From Echinococcus granulosus (taxonomy: Eukaryota > Platyhelminthes > Cestoda > Cyclophyllidea > Taeniidae): a DNA stretch of 64,000 nt. Within the stretch, counting starts at the first letter, position 1, and every line of letters begins with the position of its first letter. This document shows, piece after piece, positions 48,428 to 61,700 of the stretch. Position numbers and translations under genes: made by a program. Below the pieces are notes generated by a model. It saw nothing but the letters and a program-made list of their open reading frames with translations. It made no database searches and was not told where the DNA came from. The stretch is taken from assembly GCF_000524195.1 (NCBI RefSeq), contig NW_020170430.1:249799-313798 (forward strand), in the 5' to 3' direction.

Positions 48428-49301
48428 CTTGTAATATCGTTGTGAATTTTTCCCTTCTTCAGTATTGGTATGATTATTTACAAATTTGTGTTGTCATCAC
48501 GGGAATCTAGTCCTGGCTGGGTGCCGTTGAGGTCGCATGGTGGGTGCATGGGGAGTGAGCCTTAGTTGCTGGTTGGGATGTGCGGCACGGGGCGGATCGC
48601 TGATGAAAGGAGCGGCAGGGTGGTGCTAGAAGGGGTTCGAGTGAAGTTAGCGCAACTTGGGATGTTAATGTGAGCTGGGTGAGTGCTTTAGAGAGTGGCC
48701 ATCTGTGTCCGATTGTAAAAATTAGTAAATGGCATTAGAAAGGCAGGAAAACTGCTTCACTTTTCATATTAAAATCCCACTATAATGAATTTGGTGCCCC
48801 GTTTGAACAGGACAGCATCTACTATGGACAAAATGTCTAAACTAAATAAAACCTAAACATGCGATAACTTAATTTTTAATAGTGTTTTTAAGGTTAAAAG
48901 TTACGAGATTCATTGTAGAGGCAAACTCGGTCAAGGTAGCTAACTCCGGTAAACACAAGTGTACTTTTTTAGCCTGGGCAAATCGGCAAACTTGTAATGC
49001 TGCCCTGGGTGGTAAGTTACCACAGGTGTGCCCACCAGCGTTGTTTTTGCACATGATGGGTAGCGGACTAGTGTTTGAAGCTGGCTGTTGGCTGACATTG
49101 TTTCACTTTACTTCTACGCTTTATGTCAAGGGGTTCAACCAATAAACAGTTAATTCCGAATTTTTAATAAATAAATTATTCCTAAACATAATCAGATCTA
49201 ATAGTCTCTGGCTCTTTTTATGTGGTCGGTTTTTTAAGCCATCAAATACACATACGAAATTGGCGGGTGCGCTCTTCGATCGTTTTTGTACTATATTGCA
49301 G
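48428..49301. other. Region after DHX9, with 3' UTR
   Basis: The stretch after the DHX9 tail is G-rich at 48510-48690 and then AT-rich. An AATAAA at 48845-48850 is a likely DHX9 polyadenylation signal. The frame at 48882-49145 has no family resemblance. Upstream exons of the Rubicon-like gene may lie here but I could not recognise them. Confidence 0.4.
48845..48850 (+). promoter_or_regulatory. Candidate DHX9 poly(A) signal
   Basis: A canonical AATAAA hexamer about 420 bp after the last possible DHX9 stop codon, in an AT-rich context. Assignment to DHX9 is by position only. Confidence 0.4.
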
Positions 49302-51784
49302 TGATTGACTTGTTAAACCAGAACAAAATGAGCGCATTTTTGCTGGCATCCAATGTGCTTACCAATGAGGAGTCAGCGTACTGGCTGTGTGTAGATTGTT
49401 CTACAGTCAGACCCCGATTCACACATCATGAGCAGGAATCTGTTGTTGAAAACCAGGAGGATCAGTCTATTGTGCGTAGACACCCTTCTTTTTCACTCAT
49501 CAATGATGCTCACAATGTATAGCCACTTCATCTTGCATATTGCTTCGTTGTAGAATGATGGGGATTCCTTGTCTGAAAACAATTGGGAAATCCTCGGAGA
49601 TGAACTGAATATTTATATACCCGATGAAGTAGGTTTTCCCAGATAAATTCACTTCTTACCCATCTGATTTCTTTTTGCCTCGTGATTTTCCTTCCAAGAC
49701 ATCTGATGCTCTATTATGCAAGATACTACAAAACTTAATACTTCTCTCAAATCAAAAAAGACGTAAGACTCACAACTAGCTTTTCTGATATTTTAATTAA
49801 TCCATGCTTCCAAAATTTTTATTGCTTATTTGCCTGATAATTGGGTGGATTGTCGTTCTTGAATTTCTAGCAACTGAGTGTACTGGCTCGTGCCTTTCCC
49901 GGTGTGAAGGCTTTTTCGCACTCCGTGTCTGTCTACGGACGCGAGTGCGCGCTCTGCTCAAGCCACCTATCTCCGGGTGCGTCGTCACTGGCAATCCTCT
50001 TTCCTTGTTGTTTTGACTAATGTCACTTCGCCCAGCATCCAAATCCACACTGATTTGTTTGAATGTTTGGCGCACACTAAAGTCCCTTCTCCAAATCGGA
50101 CGTCTGACAGAGGTTTCCCAGTTGCTTGATATTCTGGAGCAATCACTAAATCAATTCACAAATAGTTGGTTTGCTTACTGTACTATGCAGAGATAAACTC
50201 TCTATACAGTGAGGCGGAATCAAAGCTCTGGTTTAGATCTTTAAGGGGAAAAAATATTTGTTGAATAGAATTATTAGTGCTTGGACATGGGTCTAGGATC
50301 CTCTGTGTTTATGCAAACTAGAGGAAAGTGGTAGCCTACTCCATCAGAACGTACGTCACGACTATAATTCTGTTAACGCGAATGGGGCTTATTCCAGTTG
50401 GTTCTACAATGCATGCACCTTCAAAATACTTCCTATTAGGATGTCAATCAAATGTGGAGTATTTTTATGGTAAACGCCCGGAGTTACAATATCTCTGTGG
50501 ACTCAATCGAAGGGTATACGTCTCCCTTTGAATACCTTTTGAAGCACGACATCATATTCTCGACACGAAGCACATGAGGATATTTCTGAAACTACTGTAC
50601 TTGCGGTTATTTTAGAACTTCGCGGGTTTGATTCTTCTGCGATGCGGAAATGTATTTGTAATCAGTTTGGGAACATTCTTGGCCCTATTAATTATAAATT
50701 CCCACTTATGATGCCTCACCGTTGTGCCTGAGAAACGTTTTGCTTTCCATGATCCAGATGATGCAACGCTTGACTTCTTTGATGGCAACTTCTACTGCTC
50801 TAATTGCCATCAGGGCCAAGAGGCCGTGATTCCACGCGACATCATCGAATGCTGGGACTTCACTCCAAAACCAGGTTGATCCCCTTTTCAACTCGACCAC
50901 TTGTATTTACGGTTGATTTCTCCAAAATACTTTTCTTATTGTAGTGTCTTTCGCTACAAAAAAATTTCTTGATTCCATTTCGTCTCATCCGTTGATTGAT
51001 ATCGGATTGATAAACCCTTCCCTGTTTGCGTGTATTCCGGCGCTGTTAAACTTGCGACGTTTGCGGCGAACACTCTCCCTTCTCTGGTCTCTAGTGTCGA
51101 GATGCTCTAAAGCTACATCCCGCAGCCTAGTTTTGGCCCTGAAGAACCGTAGCTACATGTTGGACAACGTCGACACCATCGACAGATACTCCTTCCAGGT
51201 AGGTTGAACTTCTGATTTCGTTACATTCTGTTAATGTGCTGTTAAGTAATTTTAATATGCAGGACCTTCTGGATGTACAGAACGGTGATCTGGAGGAACT
51301 CATACAGGCAGCAGTCGACCAAGTGGCCTTGACTCATGTTACCTCCTGCTCTGGTTGTCGAGCATGGTTATCGTTTTGTGATATCTGCAAGGACGTGTCA
51401 AGACCGATTTGGCCTTACCAGGTCGCCCAATTCAGACGAGTAAGTTCTCGAGGACCTAGAAGACTTCTGGTCTGTGAAGTGGAGAGGCATGTTAGATTCT
51501 CACTGTCATCCTAGTGTGCCACTCCTGGCTGCCGACGGGCGATGCATTTCGACTGCCTTCTCCGGTTAAAAGATGAAAAAATAACTCCTGCGGTGAAATC
51601 ATCTCATACAGTCAGCTGTCTCGATAACAATGTGGCAGGAAGCGCTGACAGATTCAGCTTGGATAACGGAAATTCAAGTAACAACCTGCCCCTTACGATA
51701 GAGAGGATAGAATTCCTGCCCCGCTGTATTGTCTGTAAAAACAATCTAAACGTTTCCAAAGTCAATTATTCTTCCATGAATTGA
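49302..51784 (+). CDS. Rubicon-homology (RH) zinc protein, 5' incomplete
   Basis: C-terminal RH domain of the Rubicon/Pacer/PLEKHM1/DEF8 group, a Cys/His-rich zinc fold that binds Rab7 and tunes autophagy and late-endosome traffic. Exons in phase: 50732-50874, 50945-51198, 51263-51439, 51515-51784. They show FYCSNCHQGQEAVIPRDII..WDF, then VSFATKKFLDSISSHPLIDI, helical segments, then CSGCRAW, FCDIC, CATPGCRRAMHFDC and a final LPRCIVC. The spacing of Cys pairs matches the family's zinc ligands. Upstream, frames at 49302-49517 (with WLCVDCS) and 49554-49628 are probable exons, and 49871-49977 (with CALCSSHL) a possible one, but phases do not all connect to 50732. No RUN or PH domain is visible, so which family member this is remains open. 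The stop is 115 bp from that of convergent PTPA. Confidence 0.75.
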
Positions 51785-51885
51785 TTACTTTATAGATTTA
51801 ATATTTTACTACACTTTCAAACGAAATGAACCTTTCAGAATCCAGTGTTCTGCTTTTGGGTAGCTGCAATGAGAAGAGAAATCAC

Positions 51886-51891
51886 AATAAA
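51886..51891 (+). promoter_or_regulatory. Candidate poly(A) signal of the Rubicon-like gene
   Basis: AATAAA lies 102 bp after the Rubicon-like stop codon and only 8 bp before the PTPA stop on the other strand. If used, cleavage 10-30 bp downstream would put the end of this transcript inside the PTPA last exon. Confidence 0.5.
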
Positions 51892-51899
51892 GAACGAGA

Positions 51900-53141
51900 T
51901 TAGGGGTCTCCAGTGGGCTTGACGAAGGACAGTCGAGGAGGGGTGCCGGGGGAGTGTCCGAAACTGGAGGTACCTGGGAAGCGGAACCTCCCTGGTGGTC
52001 CGGCATTCAAGGAAGTAGGTGGGGCCGGCTCAAACTTAAGTAGATTGCCGAAGAGGAAGTGCTGCACTACCGGGAACTTGTTCAAAACCTAGCAGTAAAA
52101 CATGAGCAGAGTAAGGAGTAATTCCAGAAAATAGGAATGCTTGAACATACCTCTCCCTTGTACATTTTGATCATTCCTGAATTAACTTTCTCCCAGTTAG
52201 GTACGCCACTGAGACTCTGGAGGCAACTGGAGTGCTCCGCAAAAGGGCCTGTCTTTACCTGATAGATGTAATTGATGCAAGAAAAGAGAAGGCATGAATT
52301 AGCCTCCTTTTCGGCGATCTCCTGATTGGGTAGAGCTGACGGCTCGTAGAGGCCTGTGCCTGTAATTTCGATGATTATTAAAAATATCAATAAAAGAGTG
52401 CCATACCGATAAGCTGACTACTTCCCCATATGTATGGAACGAATTGAAAGTCATCAAGACTCCAAACACCATGAGAGCCAGCTGGTTCCATTCTAAAGTA
52501 GGTCTGCAAATGACGCACAAGTCTGAGGTAAGCAGGTAAGATGTAAAGAGCTGTTGCGGCATAATCGTTGAGTTCCGCCGAGGACCCGCTTTGTGGGCCA
52601 CGACCTGAATGTCCAATTTGCTTCAAATAACCTATTTTAAATAGCGATAGCAAGAAGGCCATGAATGAAAGCTCGTGGCCGGTGCCGTAGTCGATGCGAA
52701 CAGGATTGCCGATAGATTCCGTAAGATACATTGTAACCTCGTCGAAGTTTTCTTGAAAATATAAAGCTCGTGAATAAAGGCATACACACCGATGGATGGT
52801 TCAATTCCCAACTTTTCTGCGCATATCCGAGAGGCATTTTCGCATAACCATGAATAATACTTCTGAAAAGCTTTATTTCCATAACGCTGGGGATTAACCT
52901 CCAGCGGCGTCAGTGCAACTTGAGCATCTAAGTGATCTAGAAGACCAATCACTTTTGAAGTGTTCTGGCAAATTCATGCATATATTTTGCGTACGGGTGA
53001 TATTGTTTGCCTGTCATTGATCAGTTTTGCCCTTACGGCATAATTAACGCCTTCAATAAAATTTACTATGTTTGCGTAAGCAACAGATGCTGTCCACGCC
53101 CCTAAGTCTGATTGCGTTTGTATTCTCTTGGAGAGAACCAT
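51900..53141 (-). CDS. PTPA: PTPA, PP2A phosphatase activator
   Basis: Conserved PP2A activator and prolyl isomerase-like protein that helps load the catalytic metal of phosphatase 2A. Five minus-strand exons join in phase to 354 aa: 53141-52995, 52964-52790, 52751-52407, 52359-52151, 52088-51900. Motifs in order: TASVAYANIVNFIEGVN (about 17-33), PQRYGNKAFQKYY, ESIGNPVRIDYGTGHE, RMEPAGSHGVW, LDDFQFVPYIWGSSQLI, KTGPFAEHSS, INSGMIKMYKGE-like SGMIKMY and FPVVQHFLFGNLL. The nucleotide- and peptide-binding segments GTGHE and GSHGVWSLDD are intact. A Gly/Ser-rich insert (SGRGPQSGSS) and a Pro-rich C-terminal tail distinguish it from the human 323-358 aa forms. The first ATG begins directly before the conserved N-terminal helix, so the short N-terminus is real or a further exon is missed. 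Introns are 30, 38, 47 and 62 bp. Confidence 0.95.
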
Positions 53142-53614
53142 AACGATGGGGTACTGGGCTACTTTGGACTAGTTTGTGAATTTAGGCCAAGTGAGTGTGA
53201 CTTTAAGACTAATTAAGCTGGCGCGTTAAATTCAAGCAACTAACTATAAGACTATAATTAGTCGAAAACTAGTCTACTAGCTCTGTCCTATAACACTGGC
53301 CACGTCTACATGTAATCAAATCAAATACTAAGAGTAATACGAATTTAGGGTATGAAATTCGTTGCATTAAGATAATGTGCATGCAACCTTCCAAGAGGGA
53401 AGATGTTAAAGATGGTATTTTATTTGATTTCTCTGCATTGTTCCGGAACTAGGATTGGTAAAGATTTGGATTCATAATTTAAACCTGAGATTCATGGGCA
53501 ATTCTTAACACACATTACTGGTTCATGGAGAACAAATTTTCCAATTGTTTCCCGCTATGCGGCTTACTTATTTCGTTTTCTGCATACTTATTTACATACA
53601 CTACACTGGAGCCC

Positions 53615-53785
53615 TCCGATACTTTCTTGAAGACGAAAGAGGGCAGAATACTAGGGGAGAATACGTATTATTGATGTACAGAGTTGATGGGGGCTACTGG
53701 TGTGGTCCAGAGGCTATGCTACCCAGCAAAAGTACAGAAAGGAAGCCCTCAGTGTTAATGAAACCAAAACAAGGCGTTAAACAAC
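53615..53785 (+). repeat. Dispersed repeat R1, inverted copy
   Basis: Reverse complement of 8640-8860 aligns here block for block: TGAAGACGAAAGA, AATACT..GG.GAATA, a CTACTGG-type segment, and CATGC/TATGCTACCCAGC-like end. Translation of both copies in the same relative frame gives the shared pattern L.EDER..NT..EYV, which is how the relationship first shows. This explains most of the plus-strand frame at 53545-53805. Confidence 0.6.
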
Positions 53786-54974
53786 AAATGAAATTGCTAG
53801 AGTAACGTACAATTTTTGGATACGCCCTTTACGTAACACGCAAGCAGATTGTGTGAGTCTCGTGCTTGCGCATGCTATCGGATCTCGGGGAAAGCTGATC
53901 ATAGATTTCTCATTAAAACTTTACTTGTAAGCTCCTCATATTAGCCATTTTTGCACCAGGTAGTTACTCCGTTTCGGTAGTTGGCTTATTGAGGAAATAA
54001 GTCCCTACAATAATAGTACGTTAGAGTACCGGATTTTCAATTTCTCTTTGATTCCTTGCTCATTATTAATGCACGAAAGCGAAAAAATAAGGCATATTAG
54101 CAAACATTAGAAAAACTGGCTTAAATCCACTGTCTAGCACAACTCAAATGACAAGATGGATAGCTTACTGAGCCAAGATCACGCATTGTAGCAATTTCAG
54201 CACTTACTGTAGACGTAACAGGCCAAGGTAGTGTAAAAGACCGTAGTTATGAAGCACAAAGTGACCGAAAAGCTACCAGCTTGGCCTGAAGACCATGACG
54301 CAGAGCAGAAGTACAGACAGCTGAGATTCCAGTGCCTGACTAGTTCAACAAACAATTAAACAAACATTATTGTGCCGCTCCCCCCTTCAGCGCCGTTCCC
54401 AACACTCGCCTCGGTCACTCTCCAACGTCAGCCGTTCACGCCTTGTCGGTGCCTTGAAGGTAACTCGCGAAGCAGCAACTTCAGCTGTTGAATTTTCTTA
54501 AGTATGATTACACATGTTTGCAAAATCACCGCATCTGAAGTTCCGTCTCATCCGTCAAATGTACTGGGGAAGAGGAAGTGCACTGCCTTAATGCTGCTCA
54601 AGATTTGATGATAAGGGAGATGGAGTAAGGGAAGCCAAGATATAAAACAGTTCTGTGGAGTTAAGGTTTTACACATATTCCTCCTTGCTACTTACCTACT
54701 CATCCGGACTCCCATCAGCTAGTAGAGACGTAGAGGAGGTATCGCTTGTTTGCGTAGTTAGCGATTTTGGTTTGGTGTTTAGTTTAACCCTGTGTTGGAC
54801 TACTCCGGCACGTCAGTCCCCGCAGGCAGTGCTTTTGCTCTGAGACATGGCCTTCGATATTCCGGCATAGAAATCAAGATATTCTTCAGTTTGGATTGGA
54901 TTCTGTTTATCCCTCTCAGTCACCAATGTTGTGTCCTAAAATCACAAGGCCGAAATGGGATTAAAGAATACACT

Positions 54975-55060
54975 CAAAGTAAAGAGCGGATGGGAGGCTC
55001 TTACTATGACCTGAAGGCCATGCTGGAGTGTGATGTGCAAGCTGCGAGGACTGAAGCGTG
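54975..55060 (+). repeat. Possible diverged R1 fragment
   Basis: GGGAGGCTCTTACTATGACC followed by TGAAGGCCATGCTGGAG resembles the GGGGGCTACTGGTGTGGTCC..AGAGGCTATGCTACCC part of the 53615 copy. Only this central block is shared, so the assignment is weak. Confidence 0.25.
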
Positions 55061-55766
55061 CGCACATCTAAGCATACATCAAATCGCATGTCAAATCGCT
55101 GCTATTTTTTGACACATTCGATTATTTGCCTTCGAAGGAAGAAAGAACGACTGTATCATGTGTAGGTGATTTTATGGAAACCACCAATAATAAGGAACCA
55201 AAATCCTTCATTTTCAGTCCCCTCATTTTCCTGTTCAAGTTTTATATAGCTTGCTCAAATACTCTACATCAATGAATGTAACCTTCACAATAAATTAGGT
55301 CACATTTGACAAAATCAGCGTTCACATGTAATATATTTCTTTGCCTTGTGATGATGAAGTTTACTAACTCATTTATTAGTAAGAAAGGGCTATTTCATGG
55401 ACAGCTTAGTGGTATCTTTTAATGAAATTTTTGGCTGATTTTGGTGTGCTGACAAATTGAGGTGGGCATTAGAGAAAAGGATGATGGTTTTGATGGTCTG
55501 GAAAATTTATCAAAGAGGCATGTCGATGAGCGATAAAATGTGCGCATTTGGTAGTAGGGAGGAAGAGAGGCATTGACATGCAGTTGCTCGAGAGTTTATG
55601 CAAATCAGTCTTGATTGCTGGTCTACGTGCTCGTGCCATTAGTTGATGCAAGAATTGGTAGGCAGCGCCGCTTCTCTGTACCACTGACACGGACCGCTAA
55701 GACACTCGCGACTGCATTAATCAAATTTTTCAACAAGAAATGCAAATTTGCTAAACCTAGCTTAAA

Positions 55767-58700
55767 ATGCAGGATTCATTTCGCTCAAGAAGCCTACCGA
55801 CACAACCGTTTCAGCGGAGCCAGCAACCAAGACCCACTCTGGTCGTTGAATCCGAGGAGGATCGCGTACACCAGTAAGCTCCTCTGCAATTTCTTCGGTT
55901 TATACCCAAGGTCTGATTGCATACTGTCAAAATGTTGGAAATAACAATTTTGTCCTCCACGTATAAATTAGCTCCACATGCTACCCTAGAAAAGGATTTT
56001 TATGCTAGGGGTATCAGGAATGAAGCGATCCTTTATTTATAAACATGTTTTTAGTACTTCCAAGAAATATAAGTCAACAATGGTCCATTGATGCACGAGT
56101 AAACTTTACTTTTATATAACCCGTCCCCATTGAGTAGTGCTTCCTGAATAAGTACTTATTTTCTATTCCAAGTACGAATTTATTTGTGAATACAATTTCT
56201 TGAGTGATTCTATTGATAAAGAAAAATATACACAGGGCTTTGAAATAAGCAAGGGACGGGGAAAGCATTTTATGTATTCCAAAGGGAGCGGTCAGGTTGT
56301 CCCGGAGGAAGAATAAAAGTTGATAGATATATCTGGGTTAACTTTTTGCATTATTCACGGCACTTAAGATTGCAGACAAGTATGCTAGCTCTGGCGAAAA
56401 CTAAATACACTTGACTAGAGACTTGGGTGATATTCCTACACTTATAGTGACAGTGTTTGGACAAATATCAAGTAATTTTAATGAAAAAAGCTTTAAAACA
56501 AGGTAATGGTTAAAAGGATACGATGAATTCGAATGGTACAACAAATTAATAGGTTTAATGAATTATGTGAGCGACTTTTAACTAGCTTTTCAGATAACAT
56601 GGCATTTTTCTGCTAAACATTGGCATAAGTTGTACTTATGTCGACATTTTTAAGGCTCGAACTTGACCTGTCACAGAACAAGGAAAAGGATTCTAAAATG
56701 GAGACTGTTGACGAACTATTTTGCGTAAGTTCGCATTGCCTCAATGCCCCAAAGTGGTGAAATGCCCTGTGCCAGACATGCTTTTCATTTTAGCGGACAA
56801 ATAAATTCATCGACGCCTTAATGATGGAGGAAGAAAGTCGTGATGTGAGTTTCTTAATCTAAGTTCCACTTATTCAGAAGAACTTGAAGATATTACGGCG
56901 ATTCCAGGAAATGACAGAGTGCCAGAAACTGAAAATTCAATATGCGAGATCCTTTTTACAAGTTTGTTGCACATGCACCTAACTGTGGATCTGTAGCTAT
57001 CGCAAGAACTAGAAGAACTGAGGGAGACCGTATTAGCGAACTCACCACAACCTTTCAGCTCACAACAGACTGAGGATGAACCCAATAAATGGGACTGCAT
57101 AGACAGGTCTACGAGATTCTACAATACCCTTTCTGTGAGTCCCCAGAGGATTTTACTAGACATGAAGGCTTAATTAAAGTCCAAAAATTGACACATAATG
57201 GAACATAATGATTGACCGATTGTTAGTTTTGGAGCCTTGCTTAAGCAGGAAAATTGTACATCCGACCGCATTGATGATGTCTTAAATCAAACAACAAAGA
57301 TTTGTAGTTACCTGGCTGTTGAAAATATACTTAATGACGTGCCTGCAGTTAATAAATTTATAGCAAGAAACCTAAAGTTATTGCAGTGCGGAAGTGCCAT
57401 TTTATATAAAATGAAATAATGGACTTCTCTCGGCAATTTCTCCACTATCGCACATTTGACTGTTAGTAAAACTGCTTGTGAAATTATAGGCGGATCAAAT
57501 GAAGTTCTGCAGTTGGATATCTTCCATCGATGAACGAATCCCTGCGTGCTACAATGCTAAAGATCCTGTAGATTCTGAACAATCGCCTTGTGCAGAGGTT
57601 CTGTGTGATTTCGAAAGTGACCAAGTAAGAACTAACGAGTATCACACAAATTTACAAGACAGGTTCCAGTCCCATGCACAGTTAAAACGCCAATATCACG
57701 ATACATTGAAAATAAACACGGCAGATGTTGTTTTAAGGCGGCCTTCATACCTCTGAACAGCTTTCCCTAGGCATTAATTTTCAGAATCTCTAAATATGTA
57801 GAATGAAATTGCAAGTAAATAACGCCGAATGTGTCTTGTCTTTGACAAAATTCAAATTACACTTCATTCTTACGTTGCCTTTATATAGGGCCTTGTAAGC
57901 CATCAAGAGGTTGTAAGGATAGTGGAAATTAAAGGTGGCAACGCACTTGTGATTGGACGCGCTTATACCACGGAGAGACAAGTTGGTCAGAAGTTCGGTC
58001 TCTACAGCACTCTCAAGTCGTCCATTGAGCGGCAGCACCGCAGCTCAGGTACCTCGAGTCAGACGTACGACTCCTGTCGAGTGAAAAAGCAGACGAGGCG
58101 GGAGCAAGATAACCCCAAAATTATCCGACAAATCAGATTTTGGATTCCACAGATCTACCTACAGCCTCTCAGTTTAAAAGCAAAGTTAGTGGAAAATGCT
58201 ATGGATACACGGCAATTTGTGCTTTCCATCTGGGAGAGCTATGTGAAGGAGACCGCCCAAGCTGTCATGAATCTACTCTACATCACCTTGAGACACTGGA
58301 GTAAGGAAAAGGTAGAGACAGTCCCTTCAACTCTTTCGTGATGAATAAATGAACCAAAATACATTGTTTTGGTAGATGGATGTTGACTATGTAGCAATCA
58401 ACGGTGATATGAAGCGAAGTTTGAAAAGCTTCTTTAGATCTCTTGAAGGAAGCCTTAGCAATGATTGGGAGTGCGAAATACACTACGAACTAATCCTGCA
58501 GCAACTTCGCTTACTGCAGGCCGGTGATAACGCAACAAACGATGGATCTCGATCTAGAGGTGATTTTCAAGCTTATTACAAACTACTTGTTGGGTAACAA
58601 TTTTTACCAAAAAATGAGCCTGAAAGACTGTTTTAGCTGCCTCCCACCCGAGTGACAGTAAACACTTTTTGTCTTATATTTATATTTTTTACTTTTAATT

Positions 58701-61700
58701 AGCGGAAGAAATGCCGAATGAAGATATAACTGAACGGATTGGACAATTAATGTTGGAACGACGAATAATATTCCGTTTGCTAGAACAACACCAGGTACAC
58801 AACTGCATTGTATTCGGGTTGCTGATGGTGCAATTTGAATAACCTGGAAAATGAAAACTAAATGCACTGATATAGACAAACCAATTATGCACCTCGCAAA
58901 AGGCGGATAGAATCATTTCTAATGTAATCATTCAGAGATCAAAAGCCGTTGGCCACACCGGTAACGAAACTGTTACTAGTTAGCCAAAGAAATTACTTGA
59001 TTCTAACTAGAAAATGAAAAAAGACCGAAAATACCACCAGATGGGCGATATTATAGTAGTAAAATTATATGAGGGACCCAAATCAAGAGAGTTGGTTGAA
59101 GTAAACAATTATTTAATAGTAAAATCAAGCATCCGACACTTGGACGTGAATACGAAGCCTATCGGTACCACGCGCACTGATTTTGCCATGTGTTTTTCTT
59201 TTTCAGGGGATGCAGCAGGCATTTGAGGCCGCTAAAGCAGGACCAATGAAACCAAATTTAGGATTTCCACTTCAGTTAGAAGGGAGTTGTGGGTAAGCCT
59301 TAGCAATTGCTACTCGACGCACTGAATCGTCAGTCTTGTTGCCATGTGGCGCTGCAATGAAAAGATAGCTGCATTTTATACTTTAATAAGATGATAATCA
59401 TTAGAAATACGTGTGCGAACTCCTAAATTTGGTTTCATTGGTGTTGAAAATGATGTCACTCAAAATGGTTCATTTAACGGGTCGTTGTCCCGCTTGAGTA
59501 GCCGTCGCATAAGTTAAATCTTATTTAATTAATTGCTTTGTTTGGGAATAAATATGGTGAATTTTGGCTCATCTGACAACCCTTTTGATCAATTTTTGGG
59601 CTTCAGGTCCGAACTAAAAGATACGGAAATATCTTGTACACCGGACGGATACGAAAAACGCGCATCCTTGGGTTCGTATGCCAGCACGGACGCAGGTAAG
59701 TGAAAGGTTGTAAGCTTCACGCTTCGACTACATTAATACTTTAAAAGAGTCCTTCCCGCTCTCAAAGCCTTATGGTTCTTCTCTAAGATGAAGATGAAAA
59801 CAAGTTTTTTTAAAATAACAAAATGTTCCTCTCCTTCTTGGGAGGTATTAACCAAAGGACTGCATTTAGACTCAAACTCCGTTCTAGTATGCATTAAGGG
59901 GTCTCGATTTCTATTTAGTGTTCTACACCACGCTCATAATTATTCCAACATGTTAAAAAAGCTTCCAATTTATTGAACGAAGCGTATCAGATTAACCATT
60001 ACCAACCACTCGGAACCTCATGTCTAAACCACAAATTCAGCGGCAAAGCAAAAAGGTTATTTCACTTATATAAAACATTAGTTGATTCATAGCATCCTCT
60101 TATTTTATTATCGTCTGAGAAATAATAGTGTATCACTACCAATTGTTCGTAAAATTTGCTGAGAGCAGCTGCTATTCTCCACAGCTCACAGTGAAGAAGG
60201 CAGTTTAATTTATCTTTGAATCATTGTTATATTTTGTCACAGTAAACCCCCCGTCAGATCAAGAGTTGTGACATCTCATTATTGTGCTGGATCTAGGGGT
60301 TCTTACATTGCATGCCAGAGCCATAAAAATATGAAAGTTTCCCACCATAACAATGGATTACAACAGATTAACCCGTTAGCCAATGACTCGTCACACCATA
60401 TGTGGCAGCATGACAATTTTAATAGGCTACAAGAAGTAGACAAACTATTGATGCCACTTATAATGTACTCTAGGTTATTATTTGTTCACCTCTTCAATTA
60501 TTAATAGTATTTTTAGTTGAACATCCGCGTAAAGATAATGAGGATTCCCAAATGAAACAATACAAAAGGGTAGGGTTATCAAATATTTGATAAGAAAGGG
60601 ATTTTAAGTGGATTGTTTCTTTTTGGGGGAGAGTGGATGATTTTGGTAATGTGAGGCAGGCAATTCACAGGAATGTATCAATCCTTTTAAGAGGCAGGGA
60701 GGCCAGGAATGCATCTTAATTGTACGATGAGTGAGACAAGTTTGCTATCCCCGCCACCGCCCTTCGACAAGCCACCTGAGCCATTGCGTCAAAAGACGGG
60801 TAGCCTATCAAAGAAACTGGAGACTGCGGAGAGGATAGAGAAGCACTACGGTAGCGAGCCCTGCATCCTAGAGGCGGCGGCGTGCCGGCGGCACCAGGCA
60901 CATACATGGACGCGCAGCGGGCGCTACCGCTCAGCGGACCTCTCACTAAAGGGCCTCGACAAGTGCTCGCGACTGCGCGCGCGCTCCTTCGGACAGGGTT
61001 CTAAGTCCCTCCCGCGCACCTCCTATCCTCTGCCAGTGATGAAAAAGTCGCCGCCCGTTAAACTTGCTGTCGTTCATCCAGGTAGAGGCGCTATATCGCA
61101 CAGCATTTCATTAAGCACTGACCTTGGTCCGCATTAATATGCTAAAAATGCTTTACTCCAAATGGATCTGTGTCACTTGATGCCAGTGCTGTTTCGCCCA
61201 AAGGCATGACTTTCGGCATTAACCCTTCCACAATTATATTTATAGTTAACTAAATTTACCGTGGAGCATCTCAAAATAACGTCAAATTCACACTTTGATT
61301 TGCGATTCAGCAATTGTCACTTTTAGGCAAATCGGCCAGGAAATAGTTGTAGCATGTAGTATTTTCCGCGTATCACAATGCAATACATGTGTGACCGCTA
61401 CAAACTATTTGCAGTGGTATGTAGCCCAAACGCTTCCGACCAGAGTATCCATCTTCTGTTTCTAAGGCTGAAGTCCCTTAAGCACTCGTGCTGAACAAAG
61501 CCATCACCACTATAATAGCTTAAATAGGATAATAATTGCCGAAATGACTTTTTCACATCAATCTGTTTTGGTTGCATTTGCGCTGCCTGCGGGATATCAG
61601 CATAAGGAAATTTAAAATAAATCTGAATGGGTTTTTCTCACCCCCAATTTGCTTCTAATTTTAGGGTAATTTAGTATTCTGTTCAAATAAAACGACAATT

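Larger units (their letters stand above)
53142..55766. other. Intergenic region between PTPA and the plakin-like gene
   Basis: The flanking genes are divergent, so both promoters should lie here. Repeat R1 covers 53615-53785, and a weaker R1-like stretch lies at about 54980-55060. A GC-rich patch at 54370-54470 and several short frames show no family resemblance. Confidence 0.45.

Noticed and set aside
50621..50660. GGGTTTGATTC-like stretch reminiscent of a tRNA T-arm/B box
   Set aside because: No acceptor stem, A box or anticodon arm can be folded around it.
53545..53805. 86-codon frame with a hydrophobic, signal-peptide-like start
   Set aside because: Most of the frame after the hydrophobic start is an R1 copy. 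Without transcript evidence a secreted protein is not supported.
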